Positions 15,441-31,200 of a DNA stretch of 64,000 bases are shown here, in pieces. Numbering within the stretch: position 1 is the first letter of the stretch; each line of letters begins with the position of its first letter. The stretch comes from Massilia aquatica (GTDB lineage Bacteria > Pseudomonadota > Gammaproteobacteria > Burkholderiales > Burkholderiaceae_D). Made by a program: the position numbers and the translations under genes. The DNA is taken from contig NZ_VVIW01000029.1 of NCBI RefSeq assembly GCF_011682045.1, forward strand, positions 1 to 64,000, in the 5' to 3' direction. The notes under the pieces are model-generated. The model saw nothing but the letters and a program-made list of their open reading frames with translations, made no database searches and had not been told where the DNA came from.

Positions 15441-18170
15441 TTAGTGAACGCCGCTATCTGCTTGCAGCAGCAGGTGGTAATTGATGCCGCCGGTGCCGAA
15501 GGAACTGACCGCCGCGCGCCGGCAGCCGTCGACCGCATCCCAGCGCGTGTTGACGGTCACCAGTTCAGCCGGGATGCCCGCCAGCGGCAACTGCGGATCG
15601 ATCCGGCGGCGCAGCAAGGTGGCCGGCAGCGCATGCCGCTGCAAGGCGAGCACCGTTTTCAACAAGCCGGCGGCGCCAGCGGCGGCGAAGGTATGACCGA
15701 TGTTCGATTTGACCGAACCGATGCGCAGCGGCACTGCGCGCGCGCCGCCGTACACGCTGCCGATCGACGTCAGTTCCGCCAGATCGCCCAGGCGCGTGCC
15801 GGTACCGTGCGCTTCGACGTACTGCACGCTCGCTGGCGCATAGCCGGCCTGCGCGAAGGCGCGGCGCATCGCCAGCGCCTGCCCGTCCGGATCGGGCGCG
15901 GTCATCGACACGGCATCGGCGGAGCCGCCAACGCCGGTGATCGTCGCATGAATCCGGTCGCCGTCGCGCAGCGCATCGCTCTGCCGCTTGAGCACGAACA
16001 GCGCCGCGCCATCGCCCGGCGAGAAGCCGTCGGCATGCTCGGCGAACGGCGCTATCCTTTGTTGCGACAGCATCATTTGCGAGGAACAGAGCACCAGATC
16101 GCGCAGGTTGGCCGGCAATTCGACGCCGCCGGCCAGCACCAGGTCGTAGCGATGCCGACGCAAGGCCAGCACCGCATTGTTGAACGCTGCCAGCGACGAC
16201 GCGCAGGCCGCTTCCAGCGCGACCGGCATCGCGGCCAGGCCGAAGCAGGCCGACACCAGTGCCGCACTGCCGCTGGCAAGGTAGCCGTCCAGCGTGAAAT
16301 GATCGATGCCCTTGTCCGCCGTCGCGCCATCGGGCACGCTTCCCAGGGTGCGCGCCAGTTCGGGCGCGTGCAGCCGGCACGCGAGTTCGCGCTCGCGGCC
16401 CAGGCTGAGATTGGAGGCGAGCATCACCGCGGTGCGGCCGAGCTTGCCGCGCTTGTGCGCCAGGCCGAAATCGGCCAGTGCTTCGGCGGCAACGTGCAGG
16501 GTCAGCTTTTGCGCGATATCCAGCCCGGCAGCGCGCTTCGGGAATATTTTATATGCGGCAAGACCGGCATCGTACAGGGCGCGCTGCTTGAGGTCGGCGC
16601 CGTATTGCGCATAGCTCGACAGCACAGCGGCCTCGCCTTCGCCAAAATAGGCGGCGCGCGGCAGCACGCTTTCCGGCAGCGGCTGCACTGCATCAAGGCC
16701 GTCGAACAGGCGCTGCGCGAAGTCGGTGCTATTGCTGCAGGGACCGAAGGCGCCGCCGATGCCGACGATCGCAATCGCTTCCTGCCGTTCTTGCGCAGGC
16801 ACCCTGTCGGACGGCAATGCATGACTGGCACTGTCGGGCGCCGACAGCAGCAGATGCCATTGCACGCCGGTCAGGCTGCTGCCAAAGACGCCGGCAAGCT
16901 GCGGCGCGTCGCCAGGCCAGGCCATCGCGGCATCGGGATACGCCATACCGGCACGCGCATGCAGCGCTGCCGCACTGCGCATGCGCGGCAAGGTTTTTTC
17001 GTGCAAGGCCAGGCTGCTGCCTGCTACCGCGGCCAGTGCCGCATTGGCAAAGGTATGACCGAATGTGGCGACACTGGCGCCAAGGTGCAGCGGCCGCTGC
17101 TTGCCTTGCGCACAGGCATCGCTCAAGACGCTCAACAACTGCGGCGCCTGGCTGCCGATGCCGGGCAGCACGCAGTCGATATACTGTTGCTGCGCCGCCG
17201 TCACGTCCGCCTGTGCACAAGCTTCATTGATCACATGGAACGCCGCCGTGCCATCCACCGCATAAGCGAATGCCCCCGGCGCGTCCTGCCTTGCCGCACC
17301 CATGCCGCGCAGCACGCTGTAGATGCGGTCCTTGTCGCGGCGCGCATCGGACCAGCGTTTGAGCAGCAGCGCGGTGGCGCCTTCGCCCATGGGCGTGCCC
17401 GCGCCGTCCTGCGCAAAAGGGTGGCCGCCCAAAGCGCCGGTAAAACCCTTTCTTGCCAGTGCCAAGGGCGTCAGAAGGCTCTCGATGCGTTGTCCGCTGG
17501 CGACGATGACTGCCCTGCTCTGGCCGCTGTGAAGCGACAGGCTGGCTGCCTCCAGCAGCGCGTAGCCGGTCGCATCTGCGCATTCGATTGCCTGCACCGG
17601 ACCACGCAGCGACAGGAAGGAGGCAATGCGCGCCGGAATGCTGCTTGCCATTTCGCCGACCCGGTCATGCGAGGAGGAACCGAAGCGCGCGCGCAATGCC
17701 TCCTTCAGGCGCGAAAATTGATCGGCGCCGCCAGCAAGTTCATGCGCCAGCCGCACGCCGTCCACCTTCAAGGCGTTGGCGATGGTGCTGTCGAAGCCGA
17801 AGCAGGTGCCGCACATGACGGCCACGTCGTCGCGCGGCAGAGCGCGCTTGTCATAGCCGGCATCGCGCACGCACTCGTCCGCCACCTGCAACAGCATCAA
17901 CATCATGTGCGAAACCGATTTGCGGTAGACCGGCGGAATCCGGAAGCGCTTGAAATCGCATTCCATCTCGTCGAAAAAGGCGCCGTGCCATCCTCGCAAC
18001 TGTTCGCGCACGGCGCCGTCAGTGTCCCAGTAACGTGCCAGCGGCAGCGGCGCAAAGTGCGACGTCCCCGCCTGCAGCTGGCGCAAGAACGCCTCCTTGC
18101 CGCGCGCCTGTGGATACAGGCAACCGATGCCGACGATCGCGATCGGCTCGAAATCGGGCGGCTTATGCAT
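15441..18170 (-). CDS. pigJ: PigJ-like double ketosynthase-type protein, 909 aa
   Basis: PigJ extends pyrrolyl-2-carboxyl from the PigG carrier using malonyl on PigH. Two ketosynthase-like modules are visible. The first (from IAIVGIGCLYPQ) has ECADATGYALL where an active ketosynthase has TACSSS, so its nucleophilic Cys is replaced by Asp and it is probably a non-catalytic partner like a chain-length factor. The second (from about residue 460, IAIVGIGGAFGP) has the active Cys at about residue 656 (EAACASSL), His in VEAHGTGTRLGD and His in KSNIGHTFAAAG. The gene overlaps the pigI stop by eight bases. Confidence 0.93.
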   Translation of the reverse strand: MHKPPDFEPIAIVGIGCLYPQARGKEAFLRQLQAGTSHFAPLPLARYWDTDGAVREQLRGWHGAFFDEMECDFKRFRIPPVYRKSVSHMMLMLLQVADECVRDAGYDKRALPRDDVAVMCGTCFGFDSTIANALKVDGVRLAHELAGGADQFSRLKEALRARFGSSSHDRVGEMASSIPARIASFLSLRGPVQAIECADATGYALLEAASLSLHSGQSRAVIVASGQRIESLLTPLALARKGFTGALGGHPFAQDGAGTPMGEGATALLLKRWSDARRDKDRIYSVLRGMGAARQDAPGAFAYAVDGTAAFHVINEACAQADVTAAQQQYIDCVLPGIGSQAPQLLSVLSDACAQGKQRPLHLGASVATFGHTFANAALAAVAGSSLALHEKTLPRMRSAAALHARAGMAYPDAAMAWPGDAPQLAGVFGSSLTGVQWHLLLSAPDSASHALPSDRVPAQERQEAIAIVGIGGAFGPCSNSTDFAQRLFDGLDAVQPLPESVLPRAAYFGEGEAAVLSSYAQYGADLKQRALYDAGLAAYKIFPKRAAGLDIAQKLTLHVAAEALADFGLAHKRGKLGRTAVMLASNLSLGRERELACRLHAPELARTLGSVPDGATADKGIDHFTLDGYLASGSAALVSACFGLAAMPVALEAACASSLAAFNNAVLALRRHRYDLVLAGGVELPANLRDLVLCSSQMMLSQQRIAPFAEHADGFSPGDGAALFVLKRQSDALRDGDRIHATITGVGGSADAVSMTAPDPDGQALAMRRAFAQAGYAPASVQYVEAHGTGTRLGDLAELTSIGSVYGGARAVPLRIGSVKSNIGHTFAAAGAAGLLKTVLALQRHALPATLLRRRIDPQLPLAGIPAELVTVNTRWDAVDGCRRAAVSSFGTGGINYHLLLQADSGVH

Positions 18171-19791
18171 CGGCGGTCACGATGTCGTTGCGCTCGTGCG
18201 CATGCGGCATGGCGGCGCTGTCGCTGGTGCCGCGCGTGAGCTGCTCCAGCGCGCGGTAGTCGATCTTGCCATTCGCATTCTTCGGCAATGCTTCCAGTTG
18301 CCGGGCAAGCCGGGGGATCATGTAGCGCGGAAGCCGGGCGCCGCAGTAGCGCTTGATATCGAGCACGCCAAGTCGTTCGCCGGCATGCCGCAGCGTGTAA
18401 CAGGCAACGAGGTGTTGCGTATCCCCCGCGCACGCCGCCACGACCGCGACTTCCGCGATACCCGGCATCGCCCCCAGCACCGCTTCGATTTCGCCCAGCT
18501 CGATACGGTTGCCGTTGAGCTTGAGCATGCGGTCCTTGCGGCCGTGGTAGTACAGCAAGCCGTTCTCGATGCCGACCAGGTCGCCTGTGGCATGGCGCCC
18601 GTGCAGGTGGTTGATGTGATTTTCCGGTTCCTGGCGGCGCCAGTAGCCGGGCGTCACGCACGCGCCGGAAACGAGCAGTTCGCCGATCGCACCTTCGCCG
18701 CTGACCGGCTGCCCGTCGGCGTCGACAATTTTCGCCATCACGCCGGGCAGCGTACTGCCGATACAGACTGGCTTGTCGCGCGCCATGTCCTCGTCGCGCA
18801 CCTGGTAGTACAGGCAGACGTTGGTCTCGGTGGGGCCGTACAGGTTATACAGCGCGCATGCCGCGGGCAGGCAGGATTTCAATGCCCGCAGTTGCCGTAT
18901 CGGGAATACCTCGCCAGCGAACAGCACATGGCGCAACGATGCAGTCACCTCGGATGTCAGCTCGCCGCTGCCAGCGAGCAGCGCGAGTGCCGACGGCACG
19001 CTGTACCAGATGCTGACCTGGTGGCGCCGGATGCCGGCGATCAGCGCCGCCAGATCGCGCTGCTCGTCCTCGCGCACGATCCATACCGCAGCGCCGACCG
19101 CGGCGGCGGCGAAGTAATCGAAGGTGCTCAGGTCGAAGTGAAACCCGGCATGGTTGGCGACGACATCGTGCGGCGTCAGCTTCAATTCCGCCAGTGCCCA
19201 GGCGATGAAACTGTGCAGGTTAGCGTAGCTGATCCGCACGCCTTTCGGCACGCCTGTGGAGCCGGAGGTAAACAGGATGGCGGCGAGATCGTCCACACCG
19301 GCGGCGCATGGTGGCGGCAGTTCGACCGGCGGCGCCATTGCGGCAAGCTGCATCACCGCCGTGTCGCCAAGCGGCGCATCATCGCAAGGCGCATCATCAA
19401 CGATCAACACCAGTTTCAGCGTATCGCGCCGCCAGCCGTCCAGCGCACGGAAATGCGCGGCATCCGTGACCAGCACCGCCGGTTCGGCGCTGTCCAGGAT
19501 TTTCCTTGCGCGTTGCGCCGGCTGGGTGCCGTCCAGCGGCACATAGACGGCGCCGATTTCCATCGCCGCATACAGCGACAAGGCATACTCCCGGCATTTC
19601 GGCAGCCAGATGGCGACGCGGTCGCCAGGCTGTGTTCCATGGCGCGCAAAATGGGCGGCGCGCTGGCGCACGGCCTGGTAGAACTGCCTGTAACTGATGG
19701 CGTCAGGATCAACGAATGCAAGACGATCGGGATGTTCCTGCGCCGAGGTGCGCAGGTAATCAATGACGGGGGTGAAGGTTGGAGTGCTCAT
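18163..19791 (-). CDS. pigI: PigI-like L-prolyl-AMP ligase, 542 aa
   Basis: This is an adenylation-domain enzyme that activates L-proline with ATP and loads it on the PigG carrier. The core motifs are present in order: LFTSGSTGVPKGVR (near residue 174), NLYGPTETNVCLYY, ATGDLV, LNGNRIELGEIE, and LPKNANGKIDYRAL with the catalytic Lys. Length is normal for a stand-alone prolyl-AMP ligase. It starts 152 bases after the pigH stop, the longest internal gap in the cluster, and overlaps pigJ. Confidence 0.92.
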   Translation of the reverse strand: MSTPTFTPVIDYLRTSAQEHPDRLAFVDPDAISYRQFYQAVRQRAAHFARHGTQPGDRVAIWLPKCREYALSLYAAMEIGAVYVPLDGTQPAQRARKILDSAEPAVLVTDAAHFRALDGWRRDTLKLVLIVDDAPCDDAPLGDTAVMQLAAMAPPVELPPPCAAGVDDLAAILFTSGSTGVPKGVRISYANLHSFIAWALAELKLTPHDVVANHAGFHFDLSTFDYFAAAAVGAAVWIVREDEQRDLAALIAGIRRHQVSIWYSVPSALALLAGSGELTSEVTASLRHVLFAGEVFPIRQLRALKSCLPAACALYNLYGPTETNVCLYYQVRDEDMARDKPVCIGSTLPGVMAKIVDADGQPVSGEGAIGELLVSGACVTPGYWRRQEPENHINHLHGRHATGDLVGIENGLLYYHGRKDRMLKLNGNRIELGEIEAVLGAMPGIAEVAVVAACAGDTQHLVACYTLRHAGERLGVLDIKRYCGARLPRYMIPRLARQLEALPKNANGKIDYRALEQLTRGTSDSAAMPHAHERNDIVTADA

Positions 19792-19943
19792 ATTCTTCTG
19801 TCAATTAGATTGAGGTGCTTCACTTCTTTGTAAAAAAAGAGGGTCAGCGGTCCTGTGCCGTTCCCGTGCACGCACATTGCCATCCGGGATAGGGCACCTC
19901 CCCCTGCAGAGGGGGAGGAACCGTCAGTCCTTCACCTGAACAC
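19792..19943 (-). promoter_or_regulatory. pigH-pigI gap with a perfect hairpin
   Basis: This 152-base gap contains a perfect 9-bp stem CCTCCCCCT/AGGGGGAGG with a GCAG loop at 19897-19918, 25 bases after the pigH stop. On the minus strand a run of seven T follows some 55 bases later, before the pigI start. It could reduce transcription into pigI-M, stabilise the upstream mRNA, or mark an internal promoter. Confidence 0.5.
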
Positions 19944-21887
19944 CTATCCCCGCACCGCCACCCCCACCTCCTTGGCCGCATCGACCAGTATCTGCGCCGC
20001 CTCGTCGAGATCATCGGCCGTGTGCTCGCTGCTCACGCTGATGCGCAAACGCGCATCGCCGACAGCGGCGCCCGGGAACACCACGGTCTGGCAATACATG
20101 CCGCGGGCACGCGCCGCGCGTCCGAATTCCAGCGTCTGGCGGTCATCGCCGACCACCACCGGGAGGATCGCGCTGGCGGAATGCCCGAGGTCGAACCCGG
20201 CTTCCAGCAAATGGCCGCGCAAGTGATGGACGTTGCGCCACAGCTTGCTGATGCGCTGCGGCTCGCGCTCCATCACGTCGATCGCGGCGATCAGGCCGGC
20301 CGCGACCGCCGCCGGGATGGTGGCTGCAAACACATAGGAATGCGAATAGAAACGCAGGTAATCGACCACCTCCTCGTCGCCGCACACGAAGCCGCCGACG
20401 CCAGCCAAGGTCTTGCTCATGGTGCCGACTTCCAGGTCCACCGCGCCCTTCATGCCGAAATGCTCGGTGGTGCCCGAACCGGTGCGGCCGAGCACACCGG
20501 TGGAGTGCGCGTCGTCCACCAGCACCCGCGCACCGTATTGCTTCGCCAGCGCGACCAGGCGCGGCAAGTCGACCACATCGCCGTGCATGCTGAACACGCC
20601 GTCGGTGGCGATCAGCTTGCCGCCGTCGTGGTCGGCATATTTCTGCAGGATTCTTTCCAGTCCGTCCAGGTCGTGCGGATAAATCTTGCGCGCTGCGCCG
20701 GCCAGCTTGCAGCCGTCCTGGATGCTCATGTGGTTCAGCGCATCGGTAAAGATCAGATCGTTCTGCCCGGCCAGCGCGGAAATGCAACCCAGGTTGGCGG
20801 AATAGCCGGACGGGTAGACGATACATGCCTGCCTGCCCTTGAGCTTCGCCAGCCGCCGCTCCAGTTCCATGTGCAGCACATTGGTGCCGCCGATCAGGCG
20901 GCAGCCGGTATTGGTGGCGCCGTATTCGCGCACGCCCTTGACGATCGCCTCGATCACTTCCGGATGATTCGCCAGGCCCAGGTAATTGTTCGACGCAAAC
21001 ATCAGGAATTCCCGGCGCTTGCCGCTGACCTCGTCGTAGATCACCGCACGGTTGCTGCAGCGCGATTCCAGCGGCATGCCGTACCAGTACAACTGTTCTT
21101 GCTGCTTGCGCTGATAGAAGGTATTGAACTCGCGCGCCTTATGGAACAGGTCGCGATGCGGGATGTGGACGAAATCGCGCATCGTCCGGGCGTCGTCCGC
21201 TGCCGGCTCTGGCGCCACGGAAAGCGCGCCGGGGTCGGCATGGCCGAGGTTGTCCATGAACGCCGACCACTTCTTTTCTTCCGTCGCCGGCGGCGCTGCG
21301 ATTACCGGCGCTGCCGGTTCCAGCATGTCCGCTTGCACCAAAGGCCGCAGATGCGCGATGACCTGTGCAATGCTGGTCAACCCTGCCGGAAAGGTGACGG
21401 CGGCAATCCCAAGCAACCTGGGAAGCTCGGACAACACGGCTGCCTGGGTAACGGAGTCGATGCCGAGATCACTCTCGAGCCCGGCATCCGGCATGAGCTC
21501 GCCCGGCTTGTAACCGGTGTGCCGGCTGTAGGCGGCGATGACCGCCGTCGTCAACGCATCGGCTGCGTGCTCCGGCACCCAGGCTCGCTGAGGCAAGGCA
21601 AGCGTCTTTCCATCCTGTTCCAGGCACTCCCCGATATGCGCCAGCACCAGCGCAATCGTGCTTGTGTGTTGCGGATTTTGCCGGCTGGGCAGGCCGAGCG
21701 CCTTGTACAGCTCCGCAAGGGTGGTGGCCAGCGTCACCGAGTCGATCCCGAGATCGCCCTCGAAATCGGCATCCGGCACGAGGTCGGCGCGTGCGTAGCC
21801 GGTGTGGGTCTGGAACATGTCCAGCACATACGCCCGCAGTCCCGCGTCGGGCGTTGCGATATGGTCGATGACCTGGTCGTTCATCAT
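19944..21887 (-). CDS. pigH: PigH-like carrier-carrier-aminotransferase, 647 aa
   Basis: PigH carries malonyl on its carrier domains and its PLP domain joins serine to the pyrrolyl-beta-ketothioester to make 4-hydroxy-2,2'-bipyrrole-5-methanol. Two acyl-carrier motifs are in tandem: DLGIDSVTLATTL (near residue 50) and DLGIDSVTQAAVL (near residue 140), each with a phosphopantetheine Ser. The C-terminal 400 residues form an alpha-oxoamine-synthase domain (FASNNYLGLANHPEV; VDDAHSTGVLGRTG) with PLP Lys near residue 492 in TMSKTLAGVGG. The start overlaps the pigG stop (ATGA). Confidence 0.94.
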   Translation of the reverse strand: MMNDQVIDHIATPDAGLRAYVLDMFQTHTGYARADLVPDADFEGDLGIDSVTLATTLAELYKALGLPSRQNPQHTSTIALVLAHIGECLEQDGKTLALPQRAWVPEHAADALTTAVIAAYSRHTGYKPGELMPDAGLESDLGIDSVTQAAVLSELPRLLGIAAVTFPAGLTSIAQVIAHLRPLVQADMLEPAAPVIAAPPATEEKKWSAFMDNLGHADPGALSVAPEPAADDARTMRDFVHIPHRDLFHKAREFNTFYQRKQQEQLYWYGMPLESRCSNRAVIYDEVSGKRREFLMFASNNYLGLANHPEVIEAIVKGVREYGATNTGCRLIGGTNVLHMELERRLAKLKGRQACIVYPSGYSANLGCISALAGQNDLIFTDALNHMSIQDGCKLAGAARKIYPHDLDGLERILQKYADHDGGKLIATDGVFSMHGDVVDLPRLVALAKQYGARVLVDDAHSTGVLGRTGSGTTEHFGMKGAVDLEVGTMSKTLAGVGGFVCGDEEVVDYLRFYSHSYVFAATIPAAVAAGLIAAIDVMEREPQRISKLWRNVHHLRGHLLEAGFDLGHSASAILPVVVGDDRQTLEFGRAARARGMYCQTVVFPGAAVGDARLRISVSSEHTADDLDEAAQILVDAAKEVGVAVRG

Positions 21888-22162
21888 GCTACCCCCGCTA
21901 CTTGTGCCAGTGCCGGCCGGCTTTCGCTTTGCAGGCGCTCGACCAGATCGAGCATGTGCTGCACCGATTTGAAATTGTTCGGGACGACCGCCTTCAGCGG
22001 CACCGTCACGCCGGCTTCCCGCCGCAGCAGGTCGACCAGATCGAACAAGGCACTGGAATCGATGATGTTCAATTCCAGCAAGGGCGTGTCCAGCGCAAAC
22101 TGCTGGGACTCGCCGCCGAGGTAGTTCTCCGCGATATACGCAAGAAGCTTGTTTCCTAACAT
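21884..22162 (-). CDS. pigG: PigG-like peptidyl carrier protein, 92 aa
   Basis: This stand-alone carrier protein holds proline, then pyrrole-2-carboxylate, as a thioester. The phosphopantetheine attachment site reads LNIIDSSALFDLVDLL, with the first Ser after Asp as the likely site (about residue 36). Length is normal. It is loaded by PigI, oxidised on by PigA and primed by PigL, all in the same cluster. Its stop overlaps the pigH start. Confidence 0.9.
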   Translation of the reverse strand: MLGNKLLAYIAENYLGGESQQFALDTPLLELNIIDSSALFDLVDLLRREAGVTVPLKAVVPNNFKSVQHMLDLVERLQSESRPALAQVAGVA

Positions 22163-22209
22163 GGTGTTCTCTCGCTAGATGAGGGTTTCAGGGTTCTGAC
22201 AGACGCTTA

Positions 22210-23229
22210 TTACCGCTTTTCGCCGATGAACAAGGTGCGCGGCCCCGGTATCGCCTGCGCCCTGGCATTGACGAAGCCCGCTTCGGTGAAACGTTGCAGG
22301 TATTGCGCGCAGGTCGATTCGATGCCGCCGTCAGTGGACACCAGCATGTTGATCGACAGCAGCGACGTGAACAGTGGGCCGCTTTCGTCATCGGCCAGCG
22401 GGGTCTCGCTGGCGATGAAGGTGCCGCCCGCCGGCAGCGCCTCGTGGATGTGACGCAGGATCTGCATCTGGATATCCGGCGCATAGTCGTGCAGCATCCA
22501 GCCGAGATGAATCAGGTCGTGTTCCCCCTTGGGGATGGTGCCGCTGATGACGTCGCCCGCCACGATCTTGATGCGCTCGGCGTATCCGTTGCCGGCGATC
22601 TTGTCGCGCACGAAGCTGGTCGCCTGCGGCAGTTCGCAGATGCTCAGGCCAAGCTGTGGATAGCGCGCAGCGACCGCCATCGGCAAGGTGCCGATGCCGC
22701 TGCCGATATCCATGAATTTCCTGTAGCCGGAAAAATCGAATCCTTCCAGCATGCCTTCGATAAAGGGTTGCGCGAAAATACCGAGGAATTCCTGGAAATC
22801 AACGACATCCTGCGGGTTCTGGTACAGGATGCTGAACCAGCTGCGGTCATCGCCGAACGCCGCCCGACGCTGATCCTTGTCCTCACGCACCCCTTGCGCC
22901 GTATGCGACCACAGCGGATACAGGAAGGTATCGATATGCCGGCCGAGCCAGCCCAGCCATTGCGCTGAACCACTCACCATGTAGTCGCGCGCCGCCTGGG
23001 TGAGGCGGAAATGATCCTCCTCCTTCGCCAGCAGGCCGATGGCAGTCAAGGCGATCAGCAGGCGCTTGCCCGATTGCAGCGGAATGTTGCGGTGCCCGCA
23101 AATGGCTTGCGCCGTCGCCGGGCCTTGCTCCAGCGCGTCGAAGATTTTCAGTTCCAGGGCGGACGTGATCGTTTTGGTCTTGAAAAATCCCATCATCAAG
23201 TCAACGATCTGTTCTTTATTCATTTCCAT
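22210..23229 (-). CDS. pigF: PigF-like S-adenosylmethionine O-methyltransferase, 339 aa
   Basis: PigF methylates the 4-hydroxyl of 4-hydroxy-2,2'-bipyrrole-5-carbaldehyde to give MBC. The protein has the plant-type O-methyltransferase layout: an N-terminal winged-helix dimerisation part (ALELKIFDALEQGPATAQAI) and a C-terminal SAM-binding domain with FMDIGSGIGTLPMAVA near residue 170, then HDLIHLGWMLHDYAPD containing the expected catalytic His region. It starts 13 bases after the pigE stop; an internal ATG two codons later is also possible. In Serratia PigN assists this step, and no pigN is seen here. Confidence 0.93.
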   Translation of the reverse strand: MEMNKEQIVDLMMGFFKTKTITSALELKIFDALEQGPATAQAICGHRNIPLQSGKRLLIALTAIGLLAKEEDHFRLTQAARDYMVSGSAQWLGWLGRHIDTFLYPLWSHTAQGVREDKDQRRAAFGDDRSWFSILYQNPQDVVDFQEFLGIFAQPFIEGMLEGFDFSGYRKFMDIGSGIGTLPMAVAARYPQLGLSICELPQATSFVRDKIAGNGYAERIKIVAGDVISGTIPKGEHDLIHLGWMLHDYAPDIQMQILRHIHEALPAGGTFIASETPLADDESGPLFTSLLSINMLVSTDGGIESTCAQYLQRFTEAGFVNARAQAIPGPRTLFIGEKR

Positions 23230-23242
23230 GTTGCGGTTCCCA

Positions 23243-28247
<5,005 letters not shown>

Positions 28248-28299
28248 ATTTTCGTCCCTTAGTGGAAAATTGAAATCTGCGGAGATCACTACCGAATGT

Positions 28300-31200
28300 T
28301 CATGCGATTGCTCTTTGCCCGACCAGCGCTTCGCCGGCTTCGGCAAGCCGTTCCTCGATGCGCACCACGCCGCCGTCGCCGTCGAGGTAGATCAGGTCGC
28401 CCGTGCGGATGGTCTGGGTCGCCTGCTTCGCATTGACGACCGCCGGAATACCGAACTCGCGCGACACGATGGAGCTGTGCGACAAGGCCGAGCCGATGTC
28501 TGCGACCACCCCGGCCGCCAGCACGAACAGCGGCGTCCACGATGCATCGGTAAAGCGGGCCACCAGAATTTCGCCCTGGCGGAATTCGCCCGCCTGCCGG
28601 TTGAGGTCGGTGATCACGCGGGCGCGCCCCAGCGCCACGCCGGGGCTCGCGCCCAGGCCCTGCAGCAGGTCGCCCTGCGCCGCATCCAGCAACACCTGAT
28701 CGTCGCGCTGCGGCACGTGGCCGCCGATCAGCGCCATTGGCGGCTCCTTCAGACGCTCGTTGCGCAGATGCTGCTGACGGTTGCGCGCAATCAGCTGCGG
28801 AGAAAATGCCTGCTGCGCCGTTTTGCGCCCGGCCACGTAATCGCGCAATTCGTTGAAATCGATGTACGGCAAGTCCTGTATGCCGCACACACCTTCCGCC
28901 TCGAGGCGGCGCAGCACCTCGACGATGATCTTGCGGTAGAACCAGGTCTCGGCGATGAAGGTCGGACGCGTCGCTTCGCGCCGTTCCGCCATCGTCGCGT
29001 AGGCGGCGATCACGAAGCGGAATGTCATCCTTGCCTTGAGCGGCAGTTTGTCCAGCAACTGCCGCGTGTCTTCTTCGCGCGCCTTGCCGATCGCCGCCAG
29101 ACGCGCTTCAAGCTGCACGTCGCTGCTCAGGTACAGACGGATGATTTGCAGCAGATAGGTCGGATCGTCGTTCCAGCGCGGAATGCTCAGTTCGAATTCC
29201 TGGCGGCCACGCGAACCGAAGTCCGCGAGGAAGGCGCCAAAATCCTCGTCCCAGAAACGGCGCCCCTCCGGATGCTGCTGCAAGCTATCCGCCAACTGCG
29301 CCAGCGGCGTCTCCAGGAACAATGCGCGCAGCGCCGGCAAGCGCTCGACGCGCGCCGCCAGTTCGCACACGCCACGCGTCACTTCGATGGTACGCAGGTT
29401 GTTCATCGATGCCTTGATGCGGTTCTGCAGCCCTTGTCCTTCGTTCCCCAGCCACTTCTCGCACAGCTCCGCCAGCGCATCGTAGAGCGCGAACGATTGC
29501 AGGAAGAACGGCATGTAGGCGGCGCAGGATGCGAGGAAGTAGCGGTCGATGCGCTGCAGTTCGGCATCGAGCTGCGCCAGGCTCATCTTCTCGAGCTCCA
29601 GCTTGCGGAAGCGTTCGCTTTCGCGCTGGCGCAAGGCGATCATCTTCTTCACCGTGCCGCCGGCGGTGGCCATATTCTGCACCTGGCATACCAGCCAGTA
29701 CAGGCTGCTCTTGAAGAACTGGAACCCGGACACCGGTTCGCCGTAGGGATTTTTGTAGTGCGTGAAGTCGACGTCGGCTGTCGCGTAGCGCCGCGTGAAC
29801 TTCATCGGCTCGTGCGTGGGAGGGCATTGCGTCAGCAGCCGCGCCGATGCGGAGATGTTCAGGTACACATGACCCTGCAGGTAACCGACGTAATACTGCG
29901 AACTGCCGATGTCGAGCAAGCCCATGGTCTTGACTGCCGGGCCGTGCACGTGGTGCTGGTAGAAGCGGGTGAAGGACAGTCCGAGCGGCGTCATCAGCCC
30001 GGTCAGGATTTCGCCGGTGTCCATGCGCGAAAACATCGTGTTGTCGCGCACCTGCTGATCGCTTTCCTGCGCGTCGCCGTACTGCTTGCCGGCGACGGAA
30101 GCGGTCACCGTGATCGGGCGCGCCTGCAGGATCCAGATACTGCCATCCTTTACTGCCCATTCGATATCGAGTTCGCAGCCGTAATGGCGGCGAATCCGTG
30201 CGGCACAGGCCGCCAGTTCGGATGCCTGCCTGTCGCTCAGGCTCGGCTGATCGACGAATTGCGGCGGCACCTCCTGCATCGCGACGCCATCGGCCGTGCG
30301 CGCGCACATCACCGGCTTGGCCCGGACAAACCGTTCTATCAGCGCATGACTGTCGCTGTCCACCACATAGGTATCGGTGCTCGCCTGGCCCGACACCACG
30401 CCCTCGCCCAAGCCCCAGCACGATTCGATCACCGTGCGTGCGGCATCGCCGCTGATCGGGTCGGCGGTGAACAACACGCCGGCGGCATCGGCAGCGATCA
30501 TTTGCTGGATCACCACCGCGATGCCGCTGTCGGCCCGCTGGCTCCCCTGGTAGGCCTGCGCGCGCTCGTTCCACAGCGACGCCCAGCAACGCTTGACGCA
30601 ATCGAGCAGCGCGCTTTCGCCCTCCACGTGCAGGAAGGTGTCGTACTGGCCTGCGAATGATTGTGCATCGCCGTCTTCATTGACGGCGGAGGAGCGCACC
30701 GCGACCCGGCCGCTACCGAGTTCGCGATAGGCAGCGACGATCGCATCGTGCAGCGCGGGCGGCAACGGCGCTTGCGCAATGCGTGCGCGGATCTCGGCGC
30801 AGGTGTCGCGCTCGACCTTGTCCATGCCGTCGATCCAGGCCGCCAATCCGGATGCCTGCATAAAAGCATGAAAGGCATCGACCGTCACGCAACAGGCGCG
30901 CGGCACCGGGAAGCCGGCGCCGATCAAGGTATTGAGCGAGTTCGCCTTGCCGCCGATACGCTGCACGCCGGTCGCAGGGTTGCCGGCTATTTCCATCACA
31001 TGCAGGCCGGAACCCAGTCCTTGCAGCGCCATCGTATCGGCCGCCGCGCGCTCCAGGTAGGCCTGCGCCTGTTGTGCCGCGGCGCACCCTGCGCCCACTG
31101 CGCTCTCCAGGTTGCCGATGCCGACGCTGTCCTGGTTGGCAAAGGAAACCCCAGCCACCGGCTGCGACGCCCGCACAAACAAGTCGGCTTTCATTTGCCC

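Noticed and set aside
15090-18239. Plus-strand open frame of 1049 codons opposite pigJ, pigK and pigI.
   Set aside because: It crosses several well-supported genes on the other strand and has shadow-like composition.
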